Under the pieces are notes generated by a model. The model worked only from the letters and a program-made list of their open reading frames with translations. It made no database searches and was not told the origin of the DNA. 64,000 nucleotides of DNA from Saprospiraceae bacterium (GTDB lineage: Bacteria > Bacteroidota > Bacteroidia > Chitinophagales > Saprospiraceae), in NCBI GenBank assembly GCA_016709995.1, contig JADJLQ010000001.1, positions 1,336,001 through 1,400,000 on the forward strand. Reading direction: 5' to 3'. How positions within the stretch are numbered: position 1 is the first letter of the stretch; each line of letters opens with the position of its first letter. Shown here piece after piece: positions 8,701 through 16,207 of the stretch. The translations under genes and the position numbers were made by a program.

Positions 8701-11017
8701 TTTGGATAAGTTCAAGCTCAGGATTCAATTTGAAGGATGGAATAGATCCAGTAAGTGAGTTAAAGGATAGTATTAAACTTCTTAATTTAGATAATGTATT
8801 ATACTCAGGAATCGGTCCAGATAATTGATTTTGACTAAAATTAATACCGATTACATCTTTAAGTTCATCGAGGTTAGGAATTTGTCCGGTGAGTTGATTA
8901 TTCTGCAATCCAATGGATTGTAAATTTTGCAATGGACCAAAATTCGGAATTGTCCCCGATAATTTATTATTTGATAAAACTATCGAAATAAGCTTAAGCG
9001 ATTTATCAAAATTTGGAATTGAACCTGTAAAATGATTATCTGAAAAAGACAATACCTGAAGATTAGGCAGTTTATTAAAATTTGGAATTGTCCCTGTTAT
9101 TTTATTGTCATTTAATACTAAAACATGCAGATTTTGTATTTTGTCAAAATTAGGAATAGGTCCTTCAAGTTGATTGCCAATTAAATATAAAAAATCAAGA
9201 TTTGGCAATTTATCAAAATTCGGAATAGTACCAAATAAATTGTCGTATAATAAAATTAAGGACGATAATTGGGGAAGATTAAAATTTGGGATTGAACCTG
9301 ATATTTTATTATTACTTAAATTGAGAGTAGATAACTGGGATAAATTTATGCTTGGTATAGGGCCAATCAGATTATTTCCTGAGCCGAGACAAGCCATACA
9401 ATTGGTGTTGCTCGTATCATAAAGGATTATAGTATTTACGCAGCCTCCAGTATTTAAAGTTACTCCCCACCATGAGTCCATCGGCTTACTTAAATCCCAT
9501 TTCTTCCACCAATTAGGTCCGCCAGTCGCATTATAAAACTTCACCAATTCCAAACTATCAGACCATCGGTCACAAACCAAGCTAGGCCCAGCATTCAACC
9601 TGATCGGCCAGCTCTCCAATGTCAGTTGTGAGGCTAACGGATTTGTGATCTTTACTGTATAGGTAGCCTCGTCTGCATTTGTGAAAGGAGTAAACGGAAG
9701 CTTATTGCTTCCCTTTATGGTTTTGTAGAGTGTACCATTTTTATACCAGGTGTAGGTATTAGTGGTGACGGTGTCATCGATGAGGAGGTCTAGGGTGTAG
9801 GAGGTGTTGGGGGAAATTAGGATCGTTGTGTCATGGTATATTTTTTGTTGAGGTGTGTATATGAGTGTATCATACGTGCAGGTGGGGCATTCTTTATTCG
9901 TAATATTCGTCAAAGTTTTTACTTTTTCCAAATTCGGGATGATGCCTGAAAAGGTTAATCTATTATTGTTTAGGTAGTAAAGATCTAAATGAATATTAGT
10001 TGTTGTATGATCCGGAATGACCCCATAAAGATCATTATCAGCAATCAAAAGGTATTTAAGAAAAGGGACTTTATTAAATACTGGAATATTGCCTGAAAGT
10101 TTATTTCCTGATAAATTAAGATCTTGCAAGGAACCTACCTTGTCAAAATTAGGAATTGGGCCAGTCAAGTTATTGTTCCCTAATAATATCCCATAGAGAT
10201 TAGGGTGATTAAAATTGGGAATGGTGCCACTTAATTGATTGCTATATAGCCATAATGTAGATAAATATGGCAGCTTAATAAAATCTGGTATTGTTCCGGT
10301 TAATTGATTTTCATTCAGAAATAGCCAATAGAGATTAGGAATTTTATCAAAATTTGGTATGGTGCCCGTGAGAAGGTTTCTAGATAGATTTAATTCTTGT
10401 AAGGCAGGCAGGTTGAAATTGATAATATTGCCTGTCAACTTATTATCATTTAACCATAAAAATTTGAGGTTTTGTAAATTTAAAAAAACAGGTATCTCCC
10501 CATTGAATTGATTGGCCTCTAATACCAGTGTTGTCAAATTAGGAAGATTTAAAAACTCTGGAATCGATCCTGAGATCTTATTATTTGGGACAATTAAACC
10601 TTCCAACTGATTTAAGTCTAGTGATATTAACAATCCTGTTAAATTATTAGTTAGAAAGCTATCCTTGATTCCATTTGGCTTGCCATCCATATCGATGTAC
10701 TTTACACATCCCGCATTGTTAAGCCCTATTCCATACCAGGAGTCCAATGATTTATTTAAATCCCATTTATGTATCCAATTCTGTCCTCCAGTCGCATTAT
10801 AAAACTTCACCAACTCTAAACTATCAGACCTTCGGTCACAAACAAAATTTAGCTTTTCAAGAGATAACTTTTGAACTTCGGTTAATTGATTAGCCTCTTT
10901 GGAGACCACAGATCGATTTTTTGTGGAAGAAGCATAAGGAGACACCTTGATTTGTAGATGTATCCAGCCGTATGCAAAAGTCGTAATAGTTAGGGTTAGG
11001 ATGACCAGGAGGCGCAT
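5762..11017 (-). CDS. Giant T9SS-secreted LRR-Ig repeat protein with type B sorting domain
   Basis: 1751 residues, complete. After the signal peptide there are three modules, each with a cap (C60, C482, C953; motif SDSLELVKFYN-TGG), a run of plant-type 23-residue leucine-rich repeats (N-L-G-IPNF) and an Ig-like domain (TYTWYKNG...DAGTYTVKITNP). Residues about 1390-1560 form a separate domain containing NSCLDFNNF and SKWFKWTANENLNITFTITP. About 1560-1650 is a cadherin-like or Ig-like segment (LFDVLANDTI). The C-terminus (about 1660-1751; LTVYNRWGDLVYRNDDYKND, PLPTGTYYYLLDLG) is a gliding-associated CHU_C domain, which directs type IX export. It is a paralog of the 126-3935 gene. Small lipoprotein-like genes and a barrel lie upstream in the same direction. 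Probably a surface-attached binding protein; the ligand is unknown. Confidence 0.95.
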   Translation of the reverse strand: MRLLVILTLTITTFAYGWIHLQIKVSPYASSTKNRSVVSKEANQLTEVQKLSLEKLNFVCDRRSDSLELVKFYNATGGQNWIHKWDLNKSLDSWYGIGLNNAGCVKYIDMDGKPNGIKDSFLTNNLTGLLISLDLNQLEGLIVPNNKISGSIPEFLNLPNLTTLVLEANQFNGEIPVFLNLQNLKFLWLNDNKLTGNIINFNLPALQELNLSRNLLTGTIPNFDKIPNLYWLFLNENQLTGTIPDFIKLPYLSTLWLYSNQLSGTIPNFNHPNLYGILLGNNNLTGPIPNFDKVGSLQDLNLSGNKLSGNIPVFNKVPFLKYLLIADNDLYGVIPDHTTTNIHLDLYYLNNNRLTFSGIIPNLEKVKTLTNITNKECPTCTYDTLIYTPQQKIYHDTTILISPNTSYTLDLLIDDTVTTNTYTWYKNGTLYKTIKGSNKLPFTPFTNADEATYTVKITNPLASQLTLESWPIRLNAGPSLVCDRWSDSLELVKFYNATGGPNWWKKWDLSKPMDSWWGVTLNTGGCVNTIILYDTSNTNCMACLGSGNNLIGPIPSINLSQLSTLNLSNNKISGSIPNFNLPQLSSLILLYDNLFGTIPNFDKLPNLDFLYLIGNQLEGPIPNFDKIQNLHVLVLNDNKITGTIPNFNKLPNLQVLSFSDNHFTGSIPNFDKSLKLISIVLSNNKLSGTIPNFGPLQNLQSIGLQNNQLTGQIPNLDELKDVIGINFSQNQLSGPIPEYNTLSKLRSLILSFNSLTGSIPSFKLNPELELIQINNNQLTGNLPKFVNNKFLFRIWLHNNNLSGTLPNYNLDNPKLSYLTTQENKVTFSGLLSNLASIKNLTDLINRDCPTCLYDTLIYAPQKKIYSDTTILIPSNTPYTIDLLIDDTVTTSTYTWYKNGALYKTIKGSNKLAFTPFTTTDAGTYTVKITNPLAPQLTLESWPIRLNALPMLICDRRSDSLELVKFYNETGGPNWWKKWDLSKPISTWWGITINNEGCVTEIRLNDTAINGCCSGNNLIGTLIIIKLPSLTYINLRANNLSGTIPDFHFPSLENLRLETNKLSGSIPNFKNLPKLGYLALEGNQLTGDIPNFDMMPLLYRLGCYDNQLTGPVPNLNNLPQLNRIHLNDNKLTGSIPSFDNNPKLETINLYDNELTGSIPDFKNLPLLKVLALHHNFLSGSLPGLKGCLLLENYEVHNNRMGGMIQDLSHLKNLGTLTLSDNNFSGPLPKLDKFPGLKEVWLANNSFTGSLEDYTISNPLLRRGTFEGNKLTFTNIIKYHDKIKTLIEVTNKWSQSLFTYAPQDTIYRDTTIFINNNTPYTLDLLIDDTVTTSTYAWYKNGSLYKTMKGNKLPFNPFTNNDAGTYTVKITNPLAPQLTLESWPIRLKTNAASDEQDCSNARVITITPCYQKFIIDSMIGPGSVLDEADNSCLDFNNFDLKNNQSESNSKWFKWTANENLNITFTITPLISNEDIDFAVFELPDGINGCATKRLIRCNATTCNLSSTGLNESSTDIEESPNCDPGEDGFLKSLDMVKGKTYAIMVNGFEKQNAFSIEFMLKIIALKPDYVKVKHSTPTLFDVLANDTISKGASIDVMIQEPQNGTMIYSRTSGRGTYTSNPKFSGKEILKYTVCSTICPTDCKSSTIEFEVESPCSDRNSLVLPNVIFPDSPSRDNRYFIVEALIDCPDAFGPKPTKLTVYNRWGDLVYRNDDYKNDWDGTNTQGQPLPTGTYYYLLDLGSVSAPIKGYVVIMR
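7115..7405. repeat. Long direct repeat, copy 2 (pairs with 195-485)
   Basis: Ungapped partner of 195-485, about 92 percent identical by eye count. It encodes the final leucine-rich repeats of module three in the 5762-11017 protein. Confidence 0.8.
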
Positions 11018-11107
11018 GATATAAAGGTATGATTTAAAGTTGTTTATAAGAAATTTTTAAGACCTGTACCCGCCACTTCAGTCGCAGTATGGAAATGGAG
11101 GATTGTA

Positions 11108-11470
11108 TCAGCGACCCATATAGCCAGTACGGGGGAGTCGTCTAAAGTTTTGCGGACTCGTGGACAACGGATAGTCCGTATTGTGTGACACCAGTTTTAT
11201 TTGTAGCTTTTCATCATTCAGTGTGATGATTTGATAGGTAAATTGTGACTCTTCGTGAGGCCAGGATATAGTCAGTTCAGTACTTTGAGGGTTGATATGC
11301 CATAGATTTTGTGTGCCCTCCAGGATCAGAATTCCATCATCTTTGATTTGCATCATATAGCCATCTTCCTGATCCTGCCAATCTCCTATAATAGTAGGCT
11401 GTAGAGGGATTTTGGTGCAACGGATCCAGGTAGAAGCGAGCAGTAAAAGAAGAAGGAATGAGGTTTTCAT
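11108..11470 (-). CDS. Small exported lipocalin-like protein
   Basis: 120 residues from the ATG at 11470. A longer frame opens at 11524, but its first 18 residues are polar and precede a clear signal sequence (MKTSFLLLLLLASTWIRC), so 11470 is preferred. The Cys at the end of that segment is preceded by Arg, so it is a poor lipobox and the protein may be periplasmic. The mature part (IIGDWQDQEDGYMMQIKDDG) looks like the first strands of a lipocalin-type small barrel common in Bacteroidota. It lies between an LRR gene and another small lipoprotein, all on the minus strand. Function unknown. Confidence 0.65.
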   Translation of the reverse strand: MKTSFLLLLLLASTWIRCTKIPLQPTIIGDWQDQEDGYMMQIKDDGILILEGTQNLWHINPQSTELTISWPHEESQFTYQIITLNDEKLQIKLVSHNTDYPLSTSPQNFRRLPRTGYMGR

Positions 11471-11559
11471 GGTTGTTGTTTTGTATTTGTAAGAGTGGGA
11501 AGGTTTAATAACATTTTTTGGCATAAAGCATCAGACCAGATATGAGGAGAGTATGATGA

Positions 11560-11931
11560 TTATTCTATTCTTTTAAAATCCCATGATCCAAGGAGGGAAA
11601 ACGGATCTGTAGCCAACGCACCACTTAAGAATTCCAAAGAAAGGTATTGTCCATCAAAAGCCAGCACTTTCAGCTCTATGGTTATATTTTTGGCTTCTTT
11701 ACCCCAATATTCAAATATGGAACATTCATCTTTCACCCTCCATTTTAATCCGGTGATGCCTCCCATGATCATGCTTCCATCTTTGAGGAGTTCCATTTTG
11801 AGACCGTAGACTTCAGGTTCGCCTGGGAACTTGATTACTTGCTGCCAGGTACCGGTGAATTGACAATCACCATCAGGGGACTTTGTGCAAGCAAATAGTG
11901 TGATTAGACAGATAAGCGCTAATGTTTTCAT
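11560..11931 (-). CDS. Small predicted lipoprotein
   Basis: 124 residues from the ATG at 11931. A frame opening at 11976 adds a basic polar leader before the signal sequence and is less likely. MKTLALICLITLFAC ends in a good lipobox (LFAC), so the protein should be lipidated. The mature part has TGTWQQVIKFPGEPE and LKDGSMIMGG, which fits a small lipocalin-like fold similar in plan to its 11108 neighbour; the pair may be diverged duplicates. Specific role unknown. Confidence 0.7.
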   Translation of the reverse strand: MKTLALICLITLFACTKSPDGDCQFTGTWQQVIKFPGEPEVYGLKMELLKDGSMIMGGITGLKWRVKDECSIFEYWGKEAKNITIELKVLAFDGQYLSLEFLSGALATDPFSLLGSWDFKRIE

Positions 11932-12016
11932 TATTAAGGATTTATATTGTTTTTTTATATTTCTTTTTTTAATCAATCTTGTGATTCTCCTGGAATTAGA
12001 TCAAGACCAACTAAGA

Positions 12017-12679
12017 CTATCTAAACCTGAAGCAACTCGTAGCACCTGTCTTTTTATTATACACACATCGGTATTTTGAAGGTCGGTATCGGCCTTTTCT
12101 GGAGATCTGATCATGAGCAAACTGGTAGGTGATGCCCATATCAAAGCCCGTATAATTGTAGGAGCCGTCGGATGCGTAGGCGTGACCATATTGTACGGTC
12201 TTTTTGTATTCTAATTGTAGTGTAAAGGCCCTGGTCAGGCTGATTTGAGTGCCAATAGAGGGTGCTAATTGTCCACCAAAGAAATTGGAGGTTTGGGGTA
12301 CACTGCCTGCTCTTGATTCTAATTCCGGCCTGGTGCGGTTCAGGGCAGCTCCAAGTTCTAGTTTGATATATGGTTTGAAGGGGCCTGATTTAATCAATGA
12401 ATAGGATGCAAACCCATTAAAAGAACTCACCTGGGATGGCTTGCTGACAGCTATTCCATTTGGAGCTGCAAACCTGGAATATTGTGCAATGACTCCATAA
12501 TGGATATCCTGGTAGGTGTCAATATTGTACTGTAATGCAGTGTGGGTACCTACAACACCATTATAAATTCTTGAGCTGGGATTTACACCCATCAGTATCG
12601 ATACTCCTCCCTGAGCATAAGATTTTGAATAAAAAAGTGTGGTGAAGCATAAGGTGGCGAAAAAAGCAAATGTTTTCAT
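12017..12679 (-). CDS. Outer-membrane beta-barrel protein
   Basis: 220 residues from the ATG at 12679, which begins a signal peptide (MKTFAFFATLCFTTLFYSK, with AQG cleavage site). A frame from 12727 adds 16 unlikely residues. The body has alternating-strand barrel pattern, including ISLTRAFTLQLEYKKTVQYG and SDGSYNYTGFDMGITYQF. After the barrel comes a basic C-terminal tail (SRKGRYRPSKYRC through SCFRFR), which is unusual for a barrel. It is related to the 4056-4613 protein and to the decayed copy at 5455-5652. Probably the first gene of the LRR2 group (12679 down to 5762). Function unknown. Confidence 0.8.
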   Translation of the reverse strand: MKTFAFFATLCFTTLFYSKSYAQGGVSILMGVNPSSRIYNGVVGTHTALQYNIDTYQDIHYGVIAQYSRFAAPNGIAVSKPSQVSSFNGFASYSLIKSGPFKPYIKLELGAALNRTRPELESRAGSVPQTSNFFGGQLAPSIGTQISLTRAFTLQLEYKKTVQYGHAYASDGSYNYTGFDMGITYQFAHDQISRKGRYRPSKYRCVYNKKTGATSCFRFR

Positions 12680-12825
12680 GATAAGTTGATTTGTAAATAG
12701 ATTGCGGGAATCTGGAAATGTTAACAAGTCAACATCGAATTTCTGAATAAAAATTACATATTGTATAATATATAATACGTAATAGTCTGAATATAAATGA
12801 TATGAATTTAATTCAGCAACTTTTT

Positions 12826-12864
12826 TTGTCGAAGAACCATTAAAAGAAAGTTTTTATTCGACAA
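12826..12864. repeat. Inverted repeat between two minus-strand genes
   Basis: TTGTCGAA at 12826-12833 and TTCGACAA at 12857-12864 are perfect inverted repeats, 23 bases apart. They lie in the AT-rich gap upstream of the 12017-12679 barrel gene and downstream of the caspase-like gene. The stem is not followed by a T tract on the minus strand, so it is not a standard terminator. It could be an operator-like site or chance. Confidence 0.3.
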
Positions 12865-12936
12865 TATATAAGGATACAATTGGCCTGATGATCTATTACT
12901 TGTGACTGTTTTGTGGCCAATGCAACCAGTCAAATA

Positions 12937-15900
12937 TTATTTTTCAAGCACATAGATAGCAATCTCCTTGAGTGCCGCTCTATTAGGAGTATACGGTGTC
13001 TGGGTAGATCGCAGGTTCTTTTTAGATTGAATGATCACCGGCACCCTTTCCTGGAGATATTCAAATATTTCTTTGAGGTCTATGATTCTGTTTCCATCTT
13101 CGTCTGCATGCTGAATGCCCTGCAGGGTGGATTCTGACTGATCGTGCAAAGCTTCGAGAATGCCCTTGGTAAAAGCACTGTTGCCCCAACTGTCATCGGT
13201 ATAAGATACTTCGCCGGCACTGGACGACAACAGATAATAAAAATCATTGGAGGCATCACTCAGCTTGATCAGAGCAGTAGCCAGGTCGTCTTCTTCTGTA
13301 CCTTTTATCCCGTCTGCTATAGCCGCCACCTGGCCGGCAGCTCCGCTGTGACACGCATCTATGAGAAAGATCTTTTTACAAGGAATGTCTTTGAGTTTGT
13401 CCTGGATATCTTTCTGAAAACTGAGTGTAGTCTCGTCTTCGTAGATAGGATCATAATCAGATGCGTGTATATGGAGCATATCGCGGATCAGAGATCCATG
13501 TGCCGAAATGTAGATCAGGATGACATCGTTTTTCTTAATGCGTTTAAAGTCAAAATAGTCATTGGCAATAGACCGGATACTTTTCTTTATTTCCTGCGTA
13601 GCAGTTTGTGCCGGCGTGTTGAATACCTGTGTCTGAATCGTTGAAAATAATTTGCCTTGTTGGGTACTAAATGCTGCGGCCAGGTCAGCGGCGTCTTTAC
13701 TCACTTGCGCCAGTCCCCCGCTTGGGATGCCATAAGCCATCACGAACAAATTACTTTTAGGGGGCTCGTATTTGAAGATCATCTTGACGGAAGATTTGAT
13801 CAATTCATCCCTATACCACAGGGATAGAGAGATTTTATTTTCACCTTCTACTAAGGGTATGTCCGCCTGCAAATTGTATTGATAAGAGCCCAATAAGACG
13901 CCCTGATCCAGTTGCATCACCACAGTATCTATGATACCTCTGCCAGGTCTTTCTATAATTAATTTTGGTTCCAGTCCATCTGCATTTTGATCTTGGGTGA
14001 TCAGCTTGAGGAGCAGGGCATGTTTGTTTCTTTTGGCGAGAAAATAATTTTTAGTAACGACCGGATCGGGGTCTATCCATAATATATTTAGTTTGTCAGG
14101 GTCAAACGATTTGAGCGCTGAGCTGACAGTGCCATGTTCGAGTTTCCAGGTGTTTTGCTTTAAGAAAAATGAATCCAGTGGGAGCTTTTTGTAATCTTCC
14201 GATGCCAGTGGTGAGATGGAACCGGTTTGTTCAAAAGATTTGGAGGCAAGTTTTTCAGCGATTAAGACCGTAGTCTGTTCTTTGCGGGCTTTGACCCAGG
14301 GATCCAAAAGTTCTTTTACCGGAAGCGTCGTAACGCCGGAAAATATCTGTGCCTGATATTGCGCCATGACTTTTAAAACTACAGAATCGGTAGTAAGAAT
14401 TTCCTGGGGCCTGAGCTCAATCATGGTGGTGACAGACTCCTTGGATTTTATAGACAGCAGCGTATCGGCTATAGTATAAGGTATCTCCTCTTGCAAGATG
14501 ATATTTGGCTTGATATCAGACAAATTGCCACTGCTGATGTTTTTAATACTCAAAGGCACAGAGATGACCGGAAGGCCATGATCCAGCGTTTTCCTCAGCA
14601 CCGGAACACCAAAAGCAAACTGAATCCTGGATTGGTCGGAAGGTAAAAACTCAACGGTCTTTTCGATAGAATCCAATCTTTGGTTTTTGCCATCCAGCAA
14701 GATTATTTTGACTTGATGGGATCCTATGAGCTCAGACTCTCTGTAATAAGGTATATTGAACACATCCTCTTGAAGGGACGGATTTAGAAATACATCGTAG
14801 GCTACTTTTTCTCCGTCGATATAAACTATGAATTTGGGAAATCCGGCTATCCGGTCTTTTGTTCTTTGATAGGACAATTGAAAAGTGGAAGATTCGGTAT
14901 ATCCTATCTTACCATCACCGTTCTCGTCCAGCACCTTTAATTCTTGCATGCGTAGACCCGGCACCATCATCTCTGATTGATCTTCGATGGTGGGGATTTC
15001 CATGACCCAGGCATCCTGGCGATCTGCTTCCCCTGATGTAGTAAAAGCTCCCAGGATCAACCTCTGATCGCTGGATAATATCATGCTGGTGATTTCATTA
15101 TTTTGTTTTCCTCCCCATAAATATTGATCTCCTATAGGCTTTAATGATGAGGCATCTATCTGGACCATCCAGGCTTTAGATCTTTTAGCTCCACCACGGA
15201 GATGAGAGTAGGTCTTGCCTCCGATGTAAGCTTTATCATCAGGTGTCAGGACAAAGGAGGTAAATACATCATCATACCGCCCTCCGAGATTGGTCTTGGC
15301 CTGTATAGCCCCATCTTTAAGGCTGATCTTCATGATATATGCATCTTCACGCGTGCGAGCGTCATTATAAGATCCACCTAACCAGGCCACCCAATTATTT
15401 TCAAGTGCGATCGCTTTGGCAGCTCCATAATATTTTTGGCCTTTTTTAGCCCAGAGTTGCACACCACGGTCGTTGTATAAGGCGTACCAGGCTAAATCAT
15501 CAGCCAAAGCCACTCCTGCCACCAGGAAGGTAGAATCAGAAACCGCCTGTATGGTATTTAATTCGACTGATGCAGGGATGATATTAAGCCATTCAATAGA
15601 ATCATTATGATATTGCGCTATGACAGCTTTTCCATTGTCTTGTCCGATTACTATTGATTGCCGTGGTCTTAATTCTATTATGTCTTTGTAATACCCGTCC
15701 ATAGTAGATGCGATCACAGAGTATACTGGGTTGCCGTTTTGATCGATTTTTCTTAAGGTGGGAATTTTATGGGTTTTAAAATTCCCTGCAATCTGTACAT
15801 ATCCAACATAGATTAGTCTGCCATCATAGGTACCCGTCAAACCAAGAGCCCGGTCATCTTGTTCTGATCCAAAATTTCTTTCTACGATTTTCTTTCCATC

Positions 15901-16119
15901 GGCATCCACAATAAAATAATATTGGTCTTCCTTTTTGTACAATTTGGAGGTAGTGAAACCCACGGCGGCGATTCGGCCATCCGGAAGCTGAGTGATATCC
16001 ATGATTTCCTCCTGACCTCCGCCTCCCAATAAACTAGACCAATCGAGCACCGGAGTTTGGTACACCTGGGCGCGCGCGATGAACGGCAAAATGCAGCAAA
16101 TGATTATCAATAATCTCAT
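12937..16119 (-). CDS. Secreted beta-propeller protein with C-terminal caspase-fold (C14) protease domain
   Basis: 1060 residues with a signal peptide (MRLLIIICCILPFIARAQ). Residues about 25-370 hold repeated propeller-type blades (GGGGQEEIMDITQLPDGRIA, GGKTYSHLRGGAKRSKAWMV). The middle (about 400-750) looks like stacked beta-domains. The C-terminal part (about 790-1050) is a caspase-like domain with the catalytic pair in IYISAHGS (H874) and LIDACHSGAAG (C923). Two EF-hand-like loops are visible: DENGDGKIGYTE near residue 395 and DEDGNRIIDLKE near 1005, which fits calcium control as in metacaspases; this is inferred. A TAAATTTG box ends about 11 bases before the ATG. No sorting domain is evident at the C-terminus. 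Substrate unknown. Catalytic dyad assignment is strong. Confidence 0.9.
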   Translation of the reverse strand: MRLLIIICCILPFIARAQVYQTPVLDWSSLLGGGGQEEIMDITQLPDGRIAAVGFTTSKLYKKEDQYYFIVDADGKKIVERNFGSEQDDRALGLTGTYDGRLIYVGYVQIAGNFKTHKIPTLRKIDQNGNPVYSVIASTMDGYYKDIIELRPRQSIVIGQDNGKAVIAQYHNDSIEWLNIIPASVELNTIQAVSDSTFLVAGVALADDLAWYALYNDRGVQLWAKKGQKYYGAAKAIALENNWVAWLGGSYNDARTREDAYIMKISLKDGAIQAKTNLGGRYDDVFTSFVLTPDDKAYIGGKTYSHLRGGAKRSKAWMVQIDASSLKPIGDQYLWGGKQNNEITSMILSSDQRLILGAFTTSGEADRQDAWVMEIPTIEDQSEMMVPGLRMQELKVLDENGDGKIGYTESSTFQLSYQRTKDRIAGFPKFIVYIDGEKVAYDVFLNPSLQEDVFNIPYYRESELIGSHQVKIILLDGKNQRLDSIEKTVEFLPSDQSRIQFAFGVPVLRKTLDHGLPVISVPLSIKNISSGNLSDIKPNIILQEEIPYTIADTLLSIKSKESVTTMIELRPQEILTTDSVVLKVMAQYQAQIFSGVTTLPVKELLDPWVKARKEQTTVLIAEKLASKSFEQTGSISPLASEDYKKLPLDSFFLKQNTWKLEHGTVSSALKSFDPDKLNILWIDPDPVVTKNYFLAKRNKHALLLKLITQDQNADGLEPKLIIERPGRGIIDTVVMQLDQGVLLGSYQYNLQADIPLVEGENKISLSLWYRDELIKSSVKMIFKYEPPKSNLFVMAYGIPSGGLAQVSKDAADLAAAFSTQQGKLFSTIQTQVFNTPAQTATQEIKKSIRSIANDYFDFKRIKKNDVILIYISAHGSLIRDMLHIHASDYDPIYEDETTLSFQKDIQDKLKDIPCKKIFLIDACHSGAAGQVAAIADGIKGTEEDDLATALIKLSDASNDFYYLLSSSAGEVSYTDDSWGNSAFTKGILEALHDQSESTLQGIQHADEDGNRIIDLKEIFEYLQERVPVIIQSKKNLRSTQTPYTPNRAALKEIAIYVLEK

Positions 16120-16129
16120 AGCGAGTGGT

Positions 16130-16137
16130 CAAATTTA
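16130..16137 (-). promoter_or_regulatory. Candidate -7 box (TAAATTTG) for the caspase-like gene
   Basis: The minus strand reads TAAATTTG, matching the Bacteroidota -7 consensus TAnnTTTG, 11 bases before the ATG at 16119. A transcript starting about 7 bases downstream of the box would have almost no leader. No matching TTTG is found at the usual -33 distance, so support is weak. Confidence 0.3.
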
Positions 16138-16207
16138 ACGAGAATACTCTGTATGTGCTGATACCATAATGATCTATGGCAAAATAAACCCGAGCCCCAA
16201 ACTATAA

